A stretch of DNA of 64,000 nucleotides from Trichuris trichiura (taxonomy: Eukaryota; Nematoda; Enoplea; Trichinellida; Trichuridae). The position numbers and the translations under genes are program-made. Positions 1 to 12,002 of the stretch are shown here, one piece after another (position 1 is the first letter of the stretch; each line of letters begins with the position of its first letter). The notes beneath the pieces were generated by a model. It did not search any database. It was not told the origin of the DNA and worked only from the letters and a program-made list of their open reading frames with translations. The stretch is taken from NCBI GenBank assembly GCA_037903355.1, contig JBAJFE010000005.1:1116001-1180000 (forward strand). The letters are read 5' to 3'.

Positions 1-484
1 AAATAGGTGAATGAAAAAGTAATGAATGACTTCGCTCAACCTTTTTGACGTTAAAAATGTAGACAAAACTGCTGCTTATTTTATATTTCATTCGTCGAAA
101 TGGCGAAACGTAAAACCTTCTAAAAAGAGGAAGCTGATATTGTTTTTATGAAATCAAATGTAACTATTCTACATGTTCCATTAGCGAAACAGGAAAAGTT
201 CATTTCCTCATATGTTAAAAAAATCTACACGTCTTCGCTGCGGCAGTCACTCACAGAAAAAATAGTAACTGAGACGCATAAAAAAACTAGAGTAATGAAA
301 ATTTTGAGTCAAGTCTTCAGCCGAAATGGAATATATTTGAAATTGTATCAGTAGTTTCAATCTGACGTTTCATTTCTAAAAAAAAAACGTTTTTAATATC
401 AGAAAGGTTAAACAGAATTCTTTTTTAAAATCCAGCGTACACGGTAATTAACCCCGTTTTTCAAAAAAAACTTTTATTACTAAT

Positions 485-520
485 CGGAGCTTTCGGGCAT
501 TGTCTTTGGCCGTCTTCAGT
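485..520 (-). ncRNA. Hammerhead-ribozyme-like core, copy 1 (degenerate)
   Basis: The minus strand reads CTGAAGA, a weak stem II, then GAAAGCTCCG. Position 7 of the hammerhead core is free, so CTGAAGA is allowed. Stem II has only about three good pairs. The 5' cleavage strand was not identified. The following ~300 bp (to about 800) look like the rest of a repeat unit. Confidence 0.4.
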
Positions 521-1394
521 GGGTAAAAAACGAGTCCACCACGCAGGTTGGTCGACTATTCAGCATGCACTCCCACTCAGCCGACTTGGGCAGAGGAAAC
601 ATCGGTTGGGTCCTACCGTAGATGGGTGCCTAAACTAAGTTCCTAAAAATGAGAGGTTGTGGCTGCAGGCGGGTTATGTGTTGCCTCAGTTGTCTTTACC
701 ACGCCAGCGGCTAACTTCTCGTCACTGCGCCGCGTTGCTTATGGGTCATGACGCAACGTAAGCTGTCCAATGATCAGTTTTGATGTCCAATCTTGAAGAC
801 CATATTTTATTCGGCGGCATCACAACCCATTGCGTTCAATAGTTGACAAAATTTTCAAAAAGCGACTGCTTTAATGTCTGTTAACTAAGGACGCTTTATT
901 TTTACTCTTTTATCTTACTGTAATGGCCTCATTTCGCCTTTCCCCTGCTTAAAGTCAAAACTAAAAAGTCGTACAACAGATCGGACAGCGCTGCAGCGTG
1001 TTTGTGGATTGTTTTCAACGGTTAATCCACGCTTTGCAGTTTGCGAACTATAAACTGAAAGCATTTTATGAAACTTTACAAGTTCCCTCAACTGGTTGGC
1101 TGTTTCGAATAAAGTTTTTTTTTTTAAAAAATGTGATCAGGTGGTCATCACGACGAGCTCGAAACTGCTATCATCTGTAGCATGATTTCTTAAAATACGT
1201 TGTATTGCTTCCATTTTTAGTAAATTGTCCTTTTGAATGCAAACGAATTTTAATGCTTTAGCTTCCGTGAAAATTATCTTTAATAGTATTAGGATATTGA
1301 CTTGAAAGAGACTGACTACACGTGTGAAGCTTTAAGGCTTTATGTATGCGTCCTAAGGTTCAGCTGCCTATTATGAAGTCACCGGCGCGTAAGT

Positions 1395-1467
1395 TGTCCT
1401 TCCCTGGGACGGAACCGGGGACCTTTTGCGTGTAAAACAGAAGTGATGAGTACTACACTGCAAGGAC
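1395..1467 (-). pseudogene. Degenerate tRNA-Val(UAC)-like sequence
   Basis: On the minus strand these 73 nt fold as a tRNA. The acceptor stem has six of seven pairs (starts GTCCTTG, ends AAGGAC plus discriminator A). There is an A-box-like TGTAGTACTCATCAC, an anticodon loop TTTACAC (anticodon UAC) and a T arm starting GGTCCCCGGTTC. The order and loop match eukaryotic tRNA-Val. One mismatch in each of the anticodon and T stems, a non-consensus T loop and no downstream T-run argue for a dead tRNA or the head of a tRNA-derived SINE, not an active gene. Confidence 0.5.
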
Positions 1468-2280
1468 ATCGCCATTGCAACGGTATGTAGAAATGATTTT
1501 GTTCTCTTATGATATGGGCGACTTGTTCCGCCAAATTCTATCAGATCATTACATTGTTTGCCAAGTTATTAATAACTATGAGTGTGACGGGCAATGTTTT
1601 TATTTTATATTTGCGTAAAATCAGAAGCTACCATTTCCTACTTAAGGTATTTCACTTCATGTTTACTTTGCCATGCGTCGTTTTGTCTCTCAGAATATTG
1701 AAATTATTGTGGCAGTTTTTAACAAGTTTGGCCGAAATCTGACGCCGAAGCTAGACAATGCCGTCGAATAGCATTTTAAATTATTTTCAATGAACTTTCA
1801 ACAAGTTATATGCAACAAAAAAATTCATTAATACTTTTGGAATCAGTTTTTCTTTTAAGCAACTTTCACTCGTTAAGGCTTCTCTTTTTGTCATTAAACG
1901 CTTGCTGAGCAGTTCCAATTGGTGTTTGAGTTCCTTTGAAGGCGCAAAGTTGTCAAACTTTGTATAAATTATGTGCAGGAAAGTTGCAGTGAAAATCGCT
2001 TTTGAGAATACAGTTAGTTTTCGCTCGACTTTAATAAGGACTGAATCTTGAAATAATTCTTAGTTTGTTTTTGTACAACGACGATGGGTGAGCTCTTGCA
2101 AAACATTGTGTTACATGCAATCGTCCTAAATGATAAACACGAAACGTGGAAAAATTGGCAGTTCACCGAAAGAGTTTTTATGAATTCGTTTACAATTTGT
2201 CAGATTTTAAGACGTAAACTGGTGAGTGCTTTTATTCAGAGTATAAAATCGTTTTACAAATGTTGACACGGGATTTAGAC

Positions 2281-2415
2281 GGAGAATTTTAAACCCTCCA
2301 CTTCACTATTCCTTCGTTTCTTCTCTTTCTTTTATCCCCCTCTTTTGTTCCTTCATTTTCTATCTCTCATTTTTTTCCTTTTCTTCTTTTCCTTTTTTGG
2401 TAGCCTTGTAACCGG
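2281..2415. repeat. Pyrimidine-rich tract
   Basis: About 130 bp of almost pure C/T on the plus strand, ending TTCCTTTTTTGGTAGCC. A similar tract at 3,470-3,545 ends TTCCCTTTTTTGGTGCCC, so both probably belong to one repeat family. No gene is visible in it. Confidence 0.45.
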
Positions 2416-3152
2416 CGTGGTTTCCGTTCGCACTTGGTTTTTCCTTTGAATCAGTGACCACTAGCTTTCATAACCAGAGTTTCTTCGTGTACAATATTCT
2501 GTGAGATTGGCTAACATTAATGGTTTTCCTGTCATTCTTTGTTGGGCTTTCACTGAGGGCGGCGCTATCGAGATTGCTCTGATATAACACCGGCCACGTG
2601 GGAATCAACCTCGATAAGTCAAGATTCGACTCGACGGATATCCGCGTCGACTGGAGACACAGGAACGTTGCTGTGTAGCCGATCCCGACACCAACAAAGA
2701 AAAGCTTTTTGCGTTGAAAACGGTTCAAAGGCGGGTCGGAAAGCTTCATAATTTTTTGCAGCCCCGCAAAAAAAACAGGAAGGTTTCCGTGATAAAAAAG
2801 TTTTCATTCGAACAAACCTCCTTTAAGAAAACAACTGGTCACCAATTTAAAAGAGCGCCAACAACAACCATTACAATTGATTAACCTTTTTTCCCTATAA
2901 AGCCCACATTTCTGTCAACCGCAATCATTCGAACGCTGACGACGGAGCATGTTGACTCTGAAAGCTCTGCATAGTAAAAGTTGTTAAAACAGGGAAATTC
3001 GCTACGGGCAAAATGAAAACATGTGCACCTGTTATCAATTCACCAATCTCTAATGATGGTGATAATTTTTTGAAAGAATAGTAGGGCCATCTAAAATTTT
3101 CGCGAAATTTTTACCCGTTGTTCATTAAACGTTTATTTCAAAAAACGTTTTA

Positions 3153-3189
3153 CGGAGCTTTCGGGTCTTCGCTTGACCCGTCATCAGTG
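3153..3189 (-). ncRNA. Hammerhead-ribozyme-like core, copy 2
   Basis: The minus strand carries CTGATGA, a stem II of GGGTC/GACCC with a short loop, then GAAAGCTCCG. This is the conserved hammerhead core arrangement (CUGANGA, stem II, GAAA), here with an extra C after the first box. It sits in a repeat unit (about 3,150-3,370) that recurs inverted at 3,755-3,975. The cleavage-site strand was not identified. Confidence 0.5.
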
Positions 3190-3639
3190 TAAATTGTACC
3201 GCCCGTCGGGTCGGTCTTTATGGTTGCAAGCCGGCCCGTCCGACAAACTTTGGCAGAGACCTACTGCCGTCAACTCTATCTTGAGCCGCCAGGTATCGGT
3301 CCCGCCTAGTCAGTCAGACGGCGCAGCGAGCTTCCAACCGACACCTCCCACGACGGCAGCACACGAACAAATGAGGACCAACGAGCATTGAATCAACGTT
3401 TGCCCGTTTGTTTTAAACAAACGAGTGGGTTTTAAACATGCTTTCCCGCCTCTCAGCCTTCATTGTTCCTCGTCCCTCGTTGTCCTCTTCTTTTTTTCTT
3501 TTCTTTTCCTTCTTTTTTCTTCTTTTTTCCCTTTTTTGGTGCCCGCGAAACATCTGATTTGTTTTCTTTTTTCATAACGGGTTATTCAATTTTTTTAATA
3601 TAAATTTTGCGGAATTTTTTACTCGTTGTTTATTAAACG

Positions 3640-3975
3640 TTTATTCAAAAAACGTTTTACGGAGCTTTCGGGTCTTCGCTTGACCCGTCATCAGCGTAAA
3701 TTGTACCGCTCATGGGATCGCTCTTTATGGTTGCACTTTATGGTCGCTCTTGTGCCGCCGTCGTGGGAGGTGTCGGTTGGAAGTTCGCTGCGCCGTCTCA
3801 CTGACTAGGCGGGACCGATACTTGACGGCTCAAGATAGAGCTGGCGGCAGTAGGTCTCTGCCAAAGTTGGTCGGATGGGGCAGCTTGCAACCATAAAGGC
3901 CGACCCGACGGGCGGTACAATTACGCTGATGACGGGCCACGGAAAGGCCCGAAAGCTCCGTTACCATTTTTTAAG
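3640..3975. repeat. Partly palindromic repeat with two opposed hammerhead-like cores
   Basis: The left arm (3,640-3,740) repeats 3,148-3,235 in direct orientation. The right part (3,755-3,975) is an inverted copy of about 3,148-3,370. The arms carry ribozyme-like cores facing outward: minus at 3,660-3,695 (CTGATGA, stem GGGTC/GACCC, GAAAGCTCCG) and plus at 3,925-3,960 (CTGATGA, stem GGGCC/GGCCC, GAAAGCTCCG). This resembles the inverted or partial-dimer organisation common for Penelope-like elements. No coding sequence lies inside. Confidence 0.55.
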
Positions 3976-4247
3976 ATAAACGTTTAATGAAGAACGGGTT
4001 ACGAAAATCCCGCGAAAAATTTTAGAATAAAAAGGTTGTCAATAAAAACAGGCAAACGTGCCGTGAACTCATATGAAAAATGAATTTTTCTTCTAAAGAT
4101 TTGTACAACATTTTGGAAACATCGTTTTCTCAAATAAACAATCGCTTTCAACGACAGACTGAAATTACGCAGTTGTTCATGAAACTCTTTTGTTTACGAT
4201 AAATACGTAATATTATAACTCTGTATGTGTAGTTAAAACGTTTTAAT

Positions 4248-6467
4248 TCAATACAATTGTCGCCAGGCTAAGAAAAGCGAAGCGAACAAAAGTATTTTCC
4301 ACTCAATCTGCACAACTATTCCATTGTCAGTTATTTCACAATAAAAACCGTCAGTTCCTTTTGGACAATTGCAACTGTAGTCTTCATCATTAGAAGTGCA
4401 ACTGCCGCCATTTCTGCATTCAATATCAGCACATCGATCAATCTTTGTCTTACAACTTTTACCAGTGTATCCTTCATCACAGATACACTCGTAACCTCCT
4501 TTTTTATTACGGCAATAACCTTGTCCGCATTGATTTTCATTTTTACAGTTATCTATTAAATCTTCACAAAAATTGCCAGTTGCATACTCAGGACATGTAC
4601 ATGCGTATCCATATGGGAGGTTAACACATGTACCTTCATTTTCACATTCATGTGATTTACAATGATCTATTTTATGTTCACAATGGATACCTTCATAACC
4701 TAAGAAACATATGCATACATAAGCATTTCTACCATCTAAACAATAGCCTCCTTTTGTACACGGATTACTTTCACATTCATCGGTTTCTTCCTCGCATCGA
4801 TCTCCAAAAAATCCACTTTCGCAGTCACATTTAAAACTGCCATTCACATTGCGGCAATGTCCATTCCATCCGCAAATAGACGTATCAGAGCATTCATTGA
4901 TGTCTTCATCGCATAATCTTCCTGTGTATCCAGTATAACAATCACATTTATATTCCGCTTCCTTAACTCGTGTACACATACCATGAACGCAATGTAAGTT
5001 TTCATTTGTGCATTTATTTTTTTCGATATCACAATTCCGACCAGTATAACCTTGCTCACATTTGCATGTATATTTGTTGATACCATCTTCACAAGTACCA
5101 TGTGCACCGCATGGATTGTTACGACATTCGTCAATATTAGTTGTACAGTTTTTATCTTCGTATCCCGCAAGACATTCACAATGATAGTCATTTTGCAATG
5201 GATGACATTTACCTCCATTCTGACACGGTGTATAAATAATGCAATAGTCAATCAATTCAGTACAATGTTTACCGGTAAATCCTGGAGGGCAGACGCACTT
5301 GTATGAACCATTTGTATTTTTACATGTACTATGGATGGAACATTCATAAGTTCCTTCTTCGCATTCATCCACGTCTTCTGTACAATTAATTCCAGTTCTT
5401 CCATCGGCGCATACACAGTAATATGATGTATTTGTGTCACGACATTCTGTTCCTGCTGGGCATTCGTGTGCACCGTATGCACATTCATCTATATTTTTTT
5501 CACAGAACAAGCCAGTATATGCGGGAAAAACAGCCAGATACAATGGGCAGATCAGTTCATAACACAATTGGTCTAGTTCAAGCATCCAGTTGTAGTACCA
5601 CATCCGATATGGCCATTCCTTCGGAGGTTTTAATACTTTTAACAATGCTAATGGAATTAGTAAACGCCGATTCTCGTAATCTGGGTAGTACTTCGACGGC
5701 AGTTTATCTCTACAAGGATAATATTGTGAATGTACAGTGTCCCATGCACGATAAATGCATAAGGGAAATCGTGTTTCACGGTAAAGTCTTAACAGATCAC
5801 CATGACTGAAATGGAAGGGATCAAATTGGTTTATCTCCACATTTGAGAATGCTTTGACTGTATAGTTCAAGTTCATGTAAGTGCCATTCCCAAGAGAAAT
5901 AAGGAGACTGACATGATAATTAATTGTGCCTTTTATGACCCGGTTTGTTCTCTTCACAATTCGTGCTGCATCAAGAACTATGTAGCCCGGTCTTTCGGCC
6001 CAAAAAGCTTTATTGCGTAGGTCTTCCTCACTCTCGTCAACAATACGACGATATACGCAATTGTTGTCGAAAGGTCCACAGTCAATATTCATGATTTGGT
6101 CTTGCCAATAGATTGGTTCATTGATATCACACACGAACTGGGTACGATTTAAGTAAGGACGGTATACAGAAAAATACATAACCCACAGATTATACTGATT
6201 ATCTTCCTTAGTGTTTGGTCCATTGTTTTCTCTCACTGGGTGCATCATGCCCATGATGCTGGAACGTTTTGTCCAGTCTCCACAGTTCTTTTCTGTGTAC
6301 CTCCGTGTCCCATAATGTTGTGGAGTTAATTGTGGGAACGCTTTAAATAACAGTTCGCATTCTGTTTTGACTAGTTCGATATAGCTTTTGTCGGTCTTCA
6401 CTAAACCACAGAATAGCATTCCAATAGTAAACAGACAATAGACAAGCGAAGTGACTTTAATGTTCAT
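4248..6467 (-). CDS. Secreted or surface protein with ten EGF repeats, intronless
   Basis: A single 739-codon open frame from ATG. Residues 1-20 form a signal peptide with a hydrophobic core. Residues about 30-315 form a unique N-terminal region with several cysteines and N-glycosylation sequons that I do not recognise. Residues about 323-708 hold ten tandem EGF modules, each with six cysteines. Modules 1, 2, 4, 6 and 7 begin with a calcium-binding D-E-C type linker (IDEC, VDEC, INEC, TDEC). The last ~20 residues are hydrophobic, fitting a GPI signal or short anchor. The EGF run is Notch/Delta/fibrillin-like, but there is no DSL, LNR or intracellular domain. It is probably extracellular adhesion or matrix; the ligand is unknown. 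No intron is needed over 2.2 kb, unlike the other genes here. Confidence 0.9.
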   Translation of the reverse strand: MNIKVTSLVYCLFTIGMLFCGLVKTDKSYIELVKTECELLFKAFPQLTPQHYGTRRYTEKNCGDWTKRSSIMGMMHPVRENNGPNTKEDNQYNLWVMYFSVYRPYLNRTQFVCDINEPIYWQDQIMNIDCGPFDNNCVYRRIVDESEEDLRNKAFWAERPGYIVLDAARIVKRTNRVIKGTINYHVSLLISLGNGTYMNLNYTVKAFSNVEINQFDPFHFSHGDLLRLYRETRFPLCIYRAWDTVHSQYYPCRDKLPSKYYPDYENRRLLIPLALLKVLKPPKEWPYRMWYYNWMLELDQLCYELICPLYLAVFPAYTGLFCEKNIDECAYGAHECPAGTECRDTNTSYYCVCADGRTGINCTEDVDECEEGTYECSIHSTCKNTNGSYKCVCPPGFTGKHCTELIDYCIIYTPCQNGGKCHPLQNDYHCECLAGYEDKNCTTNIDECRNNPCGAHGTCEDGINKYTCKCEQGYTGRNCDIEKNKCTNENLHCVHGMCTRVKEAEYKCDCYTGYTGRLCDEDINECSDTSICGWNGHCRNVNGSFKCDCESGFFGDRCEEETDECESNPCTKGGYCLDGRNAYVCICFLGYEGIHCEHKIDHCKSHECENEGTCVNLPYGYACTCPEYATGNFCEDLIDNCKNENQCGQGYCRNKKGGYECICDEGYTGKSCKTKIDRCADIECRNGGSCTSNDEDYSCNCPKGTDGFYCEITDNGIVVQIEWKILLFASLFLAWRQLY

Positions 6468-7940
6468 AGTGCAGTTGTAGTTTCGTAGAGCTCTTCCTCG
6501 CTTGATGCGTTCACGACAACTGCAGCAATCGACTGATTAATTGCACTCTTCATACGTCAGCCGATTTCTTGTTGCTTTAAAGTTAACATTGAACTGAACA
6601 GAGTTTAAACTGTTTGCTTCTGTTCACTAATATTAATGCGTTTTCAGGTTGAGTTTGTACCATTGGCTCTTCTTCATGTTGGCCCTCACATGAAATACAT
6701 TCGCTATAGTTTAATTTGGAAAATCTTCCTCACAATTGCAAGAGAGTTATGTGTTTTAATTTCCCATTGATGCGTTCATCCGTTTACTATACAAAGCGGT
6801 TGTTGTTCTTCCATTAGTGAAAACACAACAACGCTTCTATGCTAATAGTTTGTTGATGTTAACGGAAAACGAATCTGTGCAATTCCGCGCTTATTAGTTT
6901 CTAGCGATATATGTAATTTAGTGTTCTCCATAGTTCATATTCATCATTCCACAATGGTATCGTTGACTGTATGAGTATTTGGTATTGACGTTGAGCTCAG
7001 CATTTTCATAAACTTAGAAATATTTCCAACGTGATGGAAAATCGTGGCTCTAACGTTTAAGCAATATGAATGAAATAAAATCCTGAGCTTTTTGAATACA
7101 AACTAAATCGTCAATAATTGTTTGAAAATGGATTTTTCCTTTTTTTAAGTGGTTCAACGTTGCCTATACTCTCTTTAAGCGTGGACATCGTTCGTATCGT
7201 ACTCTAAATATCAATGTAATTCATTCCTTGAAAGAGATACAGTTTATTTGAATTCATGTTCTTCTGGTCGTCAATCCGATCAAATGTTTTTGAAACCATA
7301 AATGTCAGCCTTCTTGGAACGTACGCATGCTGTCCATCTATGGATGGTCAAGTAGGGAATGTGTGTGAAAGCCGTTGAATGTTTTGCTTGTCGAAGTATG
7401 CCATATTATTTGGATGGTTTCTTTTGATAATGGCTTTTAGTCTTTAAAGGACAACAACAGTTTAAGTTTGCCGTATTAGGAAAGGAAAGTAGGCTCGTAA
7501 TGCGCGTGAGTTGTTCGCTAGTTGAACACATCCATAAATGTGTTCCTTTTGTCGTTGATTTCGGACAGTTGAAATTCTACAGGGACAGTTTCATTTCTTA
7601 TCAGGTTCGTTTTCTACAGAACATTTCTGTTGATTTCTATGATAGCATCAGCAGATTCTTAAGTCTTTTCACAGTGTGATGATTACGTCACCTCTTATTC
7701 GTTTTTTACTTGTGAGTGTTTGCTCATCTGTTCAGTTTGAATATCATGACAGGTGCTTATGCGTGATGGTGACGCCTCATTAATCAAACGGATACTGCAA
7801 CATTTGAATCGAGTGTGACCAGTTAGTCGCGCAGTAGAGAAGTATAAGGTTTTGATGCAGTCGTGCTATTGTGTCAGCGGTTGGTGCAACTTTATCGATG
7901 AACTTTGAAATGCAAAAGGAATACCACATCGGTAAGAGGA
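6468..7940. other. Region upstream of the EGF gene, nothing recognised
   Basis: It should contain the EGF-gene promoter (minus strand). I see no convincing coding exon, repeat or RNA gene. Confidence 0.4.
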
Positions 7941-8011
7941 ACGTCACCATTGGTAGGAAGAAGAATTCGCAAATAAAAGAAATGGGAATGCTTTAGTGTC
8001 TTTATTGATTT

Positions 8012-8377
8012 GTGCCGCCGCTATACCGAATGCCTTTATGCCGCCGATACGCAGGAAAGAAATGTTCGTCATTCTGGGAAACTGTTGCAGTCGAAAATAG
8101 GCCAGGAATTTTGGTGCAGAGAGTGGCAATACTTTTCTATGTCAGACGTTGCCCATGTGGGAACAAAATCACTCTACTGAAATGGCAGACAGACGAACCA
8201 CGAATACGGAGATGTCAAAAGCGCAGCTGCCGAAAGTATACAGATTTTGGTTTAAGTAGTCTCTTCCTCCACTTGTCTGCAAACAATACACTATTCCTGA
8301 AAATAGTCAGGTTTCTTCTAGATAGTCGAAGTAGGGACATTGACCTTGCGATTCTGCGTTTCGCTGTCATCTTGTAG
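8012..8377 (+). pseudogene. Merlin/IS1016-like transposase N-terminal fragment
   Basis: The 121-codon frame has no ATG-defined real start. Residues about 42-100 carry a zinc-ribbon-like pattern (RRCPCGN, then RRCQKRSCRK) followed by FGLSSLFLHLSANN and a hydrophobic segment. That is the layout of the N-terminal region of IS1595/IS1016-related (Merlin superfamily) transposases: a Cys4 ribbon, then a G-S-x-F type strand before the DDE core. The catalytic DDE domain is missing, so it is a truncated relic. Family assignment is by pattern only. Confidence 0.55.
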
Positions 8378-8622
8378 CTTTGCCATCACTCCCGTTGTTC
8401 GTTTACGTAAGCCTATATCTAGGCAAATGGTATATATTTTCGTTTCAGCTTAGATAAGGGCAGAACAGAGTAGCTGCCATCTTCGTCAGGAGAGAGACAG
8501 ACAGACAGAATAGCGGAGAGTCACGTGCTTGCTAAATCAGGCTCGCAGGTTTCAGATAATACACGCGAAAAACGCAATAATCAATGTTTTTCTTGCTATG
8601 TAATTGGAAGAGAACAAGTCTG

Positions 8623-8623
<1 letters not shown>

Positions 8624-8721
<98 letters not shown>
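8624..8721. repeat. (TTA)n microsatellite
   Basis: About 98 bp of near-perfect TTA trinucleotide repeat. It reads as poly-isoleucine in one plus frame, which is not a gene. Confidence 0.97.
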
Positions 8722-9402
8722 GTTATTTCTGCTAATGCTGCTGCTGCTGTTGCTCCTGCTATTTTTGTTACAACGTTAAACTGTAATGTTGTGATTTTAG
8801 GTATCGAAATCTATACAATTGTCAAAAATATCGCAAATTCAAGAATTGCTGGAGCATAAGTATTCGTCGCTACAAAAACTGCCTATTTTACTATAGTTTC
8901 AGCAAAACTATTATTGATGATAGAAGTTCCATCTAAAAAAATTGATTTTTTAAGGCTGAATGTTATTTCTTCAAACTGCAGAAGCAAAGAAATCACGTGT
9001 GTCTTGGCGTAAGACGAAAGTAGGTATTAATTTCTTTCGGCTGTCTTTCTAAACTTCTGAGAGGTAGTTAAGATTGACCATTATTTACACAAATTTTATA
9101 CTTCTTGTAAAATAAAACTTTTTTCTGATACTTAAAATCTGCGAAAAATGGTTATTCCATAAGTAGACATTTGTCATGTACTTATATCCTCCTCACCGAT
9201 GGTATATTAACCCATATGTTCTGAACATTATTCTCTGTAATTAACTATCTGAAATATGTCGCCTTTGGGACAGAGAGCGCATGTAAGTAAAGTCCAGCAT
9301 ACACTGATTATCCTTAGAAGACATTTTCCTGCTTTGACAGTGATTGGTCTTTTCTATTCTTTTATCACGGATATCCCGTTATCACACCAGAAATGTTCTT
9401 GC

Positions 9403-9437
9403 AAAGCTTTCGGTCTCAGCCTTGGGTCTTCTTCAGC
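9403..9437 (-). ncRNA. Hammerhead-like core, decayed copy
   Basis: The minus strand has CTGAAGA and GAAAGCTTTGC at the right spacing, but the sequence between them no longer forms a good stem II. Probably a decayed PLE tail. Confidence 0.3.
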
Positions 9438-10084
9438 GCAAACAACAAAAAATCAAAAATCTTTCTTGGAATTCACCAGAGTCAGCCGCTGAGGAGCTCT
9501 TCCGTATTGCCAGCCGATGGGGATACCCGTCTAGTCGATTTTTGACTCGTCGACTTTGACCCCATCTCAGCCGGCGCTGCATGAGAGCAGCCCTCATGCC
9601 GCCGCCCGCGGTGAAACCGCAACATAAATCTGTAGTTTCAATCCAAGAATTGGTTCTTCTTGTTACACCTGTTGCACATCTACGTATTGGCTCCTTGTCA
9701 TAACTGTTCAGTCGCTACAGAAATAAATTGCTTGGGCGCTTTGTATATCTCTTGAATTCGCATGCAGTGATGGAAGACTGTGATGTCCAGTTTCCAAAAC
9801 TTCTTCAAATCAGCATTTAGGATTAAGGGATTGCGAATGGAAGTGTATAGGATTAAGGGATTGCGAATGGAAGTCTTTTGACGCAAAATTCATCTTCACG
9901 GGGCGCCAAGGCGTTCCACCTCCGTTTGACGCACCTTCTTCGAGTGGGAAACGTTTTGGCGTACCGTCAAGACGTTTTGTGTCGAAAGAAGCCGCTTGAA
10001 TTACAGATAACAAGCAGATAAGAACGGGAAAAGCCGTAAAAGATCTGAAAAATTATGAAACACCAGCCTGTTACGAAGCATCCA

Positions 10085-10228
<144 letters not shown>

Positions 10229-10512
10229 CCAATTGTATAGAATTATAATGATTGAAGATTGGTTTAATTAACAAAACCGCTCGCTGTTCATGACTACTGT
10301 TCTATGGGTTTATGCCTGGGCCGAAAAAATGCATTCAAAAAATATTTTATTGGCAATAATAAAAGGCAAAACACTAATGGAACTTTCCGAATCGTCTTAC
10401 TGATTCGTTAGCCTGTGCTGCATAAAACTGCCAATTTAAAATCTTTTTCTTAGCATCGACAACCAGAACACGGATAACTCTGACCAAGAAAGGTCATAAA
10501 TTATTATGAACT

Positions 10513-10735
10513 TGAAGACGGGGTGCTTCTTAACGGGCGATGGATTTTCATAACTTCTTTATACAGTATGTTCTCTTGCCCGTTGATGGATTCTGGAATT
10601 AAACCGAAGCAAATGCCGTACCAACGGATGGATGAGCAATTATTATGAAAAAATACAGAACAAACACTTAACAGTTTCGTAGCTTTCGGGACTAACCTTG
10701 TCCCGTCGTCAGCGATGGTGGTAATGTAACTCAAA
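10513..10735 (-). mobile_element. Penelope-like element tail with hammerhead-like core
   Basis: About 220 bp that closely match each arm of the palindrome at 31,162-31,550, from CTTGAAGACGGGGTGCTTCT to CGTCGTCAGCGATGGTGG. On the minus strand, 10,679-10,714 reads CTGACGA, stem II GGGAC/GTCCC with a 7-nt loop, then GAAAGCTACG. The PLE link is inferred because a related tail at 19.9 kb lies just downstream of a PLE reverse transcriptase relic. Confidence 0.6.
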
Positions 10736-11566
10736 ATCAAAATGCTATATGAAGCAGTTTCGCGCTGAAGACGCAAAGAACAGTTTTCTGAAGGCTACGC
10801 TAATAATTTAAATAAGCTTTAATGGCTCGTACTTTCATAAACCACTATGAAATCATATGCGACGAGTTATAATTCAATATAGTCATATAAGGTAGGTGAG
10901 TACTTTCTTGCGTGTGATACAAATTTGCAATAATTTGTGATAGAAAACGGTTAGTAGCGGAAGAGATAAGCTGAGACATGCGATAAATGCGATATCATGG
11001 CCATATCGACTTGCATTAGATAAGAGAGAGATAAAATTTGTGTCCAACAGCCTTAGGCGAATCACCTAAAGCATAACGTCCAGTACTGCGCAATATCATC
11101 GCTTATTGCAATTCGGTCGACAGATAATTGGGTTGTGTGCACTGTTTGCTTAAAGCAACCAATCGTTGGATAAGATAACAGGAGCAAAGTGAGGTCACGT
11201 TGAGCGTTTGCCTTTTATTGATAAAAACGGCTGGTTCGTGTGGCTGCATTTCTTTCATCCCATTCCAATTCCACCTTTCCTGTTGGAAAGGAAATTTCAG
11301 GTGATGCATTTTTTTTACCTGTTTTGTGTTTATTTGCAGATATCAAAGCATCCTGGCCAACAGGGATGGTACCAGAGCAACAGAGTATAACGTTCGTTCC
11401 TTAAATGTTCATTAGTCTATTGCTATTGCTACACAACTTTTCAATAATTCAATAAATGCTACAAAAGAAAACTTATTTATGTCCACTCTGTTTCAGATGA
11501 CATTAATACGTTGGTAGAGCAGCGAACGCAAAAGGACGCCGTAACGACGTATACGCTCAAATGGTC

Positions 11567-11890
11567 TTATGTTTTTTTGAAACATCTTGACAGCTTCAGA
11601 TTGCATACTATTGCAAGCCAAGCCTGCGCAATATATTCATAGAGACGTTCTTTTTCCTCTGCAAACGTCAATTTTCGATTCAAAAACTGGTATGTGTTAA
11701 TGCCCCTGGCCACGTTCAACGCAGCGTATGACAGCTCTTTGTAGACAAGTGGGCACCAGCGACTACTGACCATTAACCAGGTGATCGTCAGTAACCGCGC
11801 AACAAATATTTGATACGAAAACGCACACAAGAACAACAAGCTAGCTGCAATGCAACGCCAACAGAACCGATAAACAACTGAAAGCCGCAA
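11567..11890 (-). CDS. Possible exon of an unknown membrane protein
   Basis: A 107-codon open stretch with no ATG start. It is preceded on the minus strand by an acceptor-like TTGTAG, so it would be an internal or last exon. The first ~35 residues are hydrophobic, followed by a helical charged part (RKLTFAEEKERLYEYIAQAW). No family is recognised. It lies head-to-head with the plus-strand gene at 12.0 kb. It could be a chance frame. Confidence 0.3.
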   Translation of the reverse strand: MRLSVVYRFCWRCIAASLLFLCAFSYQIFVARLLTITWLMVSSRWCPLVYKELSYAALNVARGINTYQFLNRKLTFAEEKERLYEYIAQAWLAIVCNLKLSRCFKKT

Positions 11891-12002
11891 CTACAATTTA
11901 TTTCTGCGTATTACCATTTGTTTAATGTGAACTTGTGATTATTGCGTTGCCTTCGTCATCCGCAAAATTTGTGTTGGCTTTTTGTTTAACTCTTCTGTTC
12001 GT

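Noticed and set aside
8584..8859. 91-codon poly-isoleucine frame
   Set aside because: Translation of the (TTA)n microsatellite.
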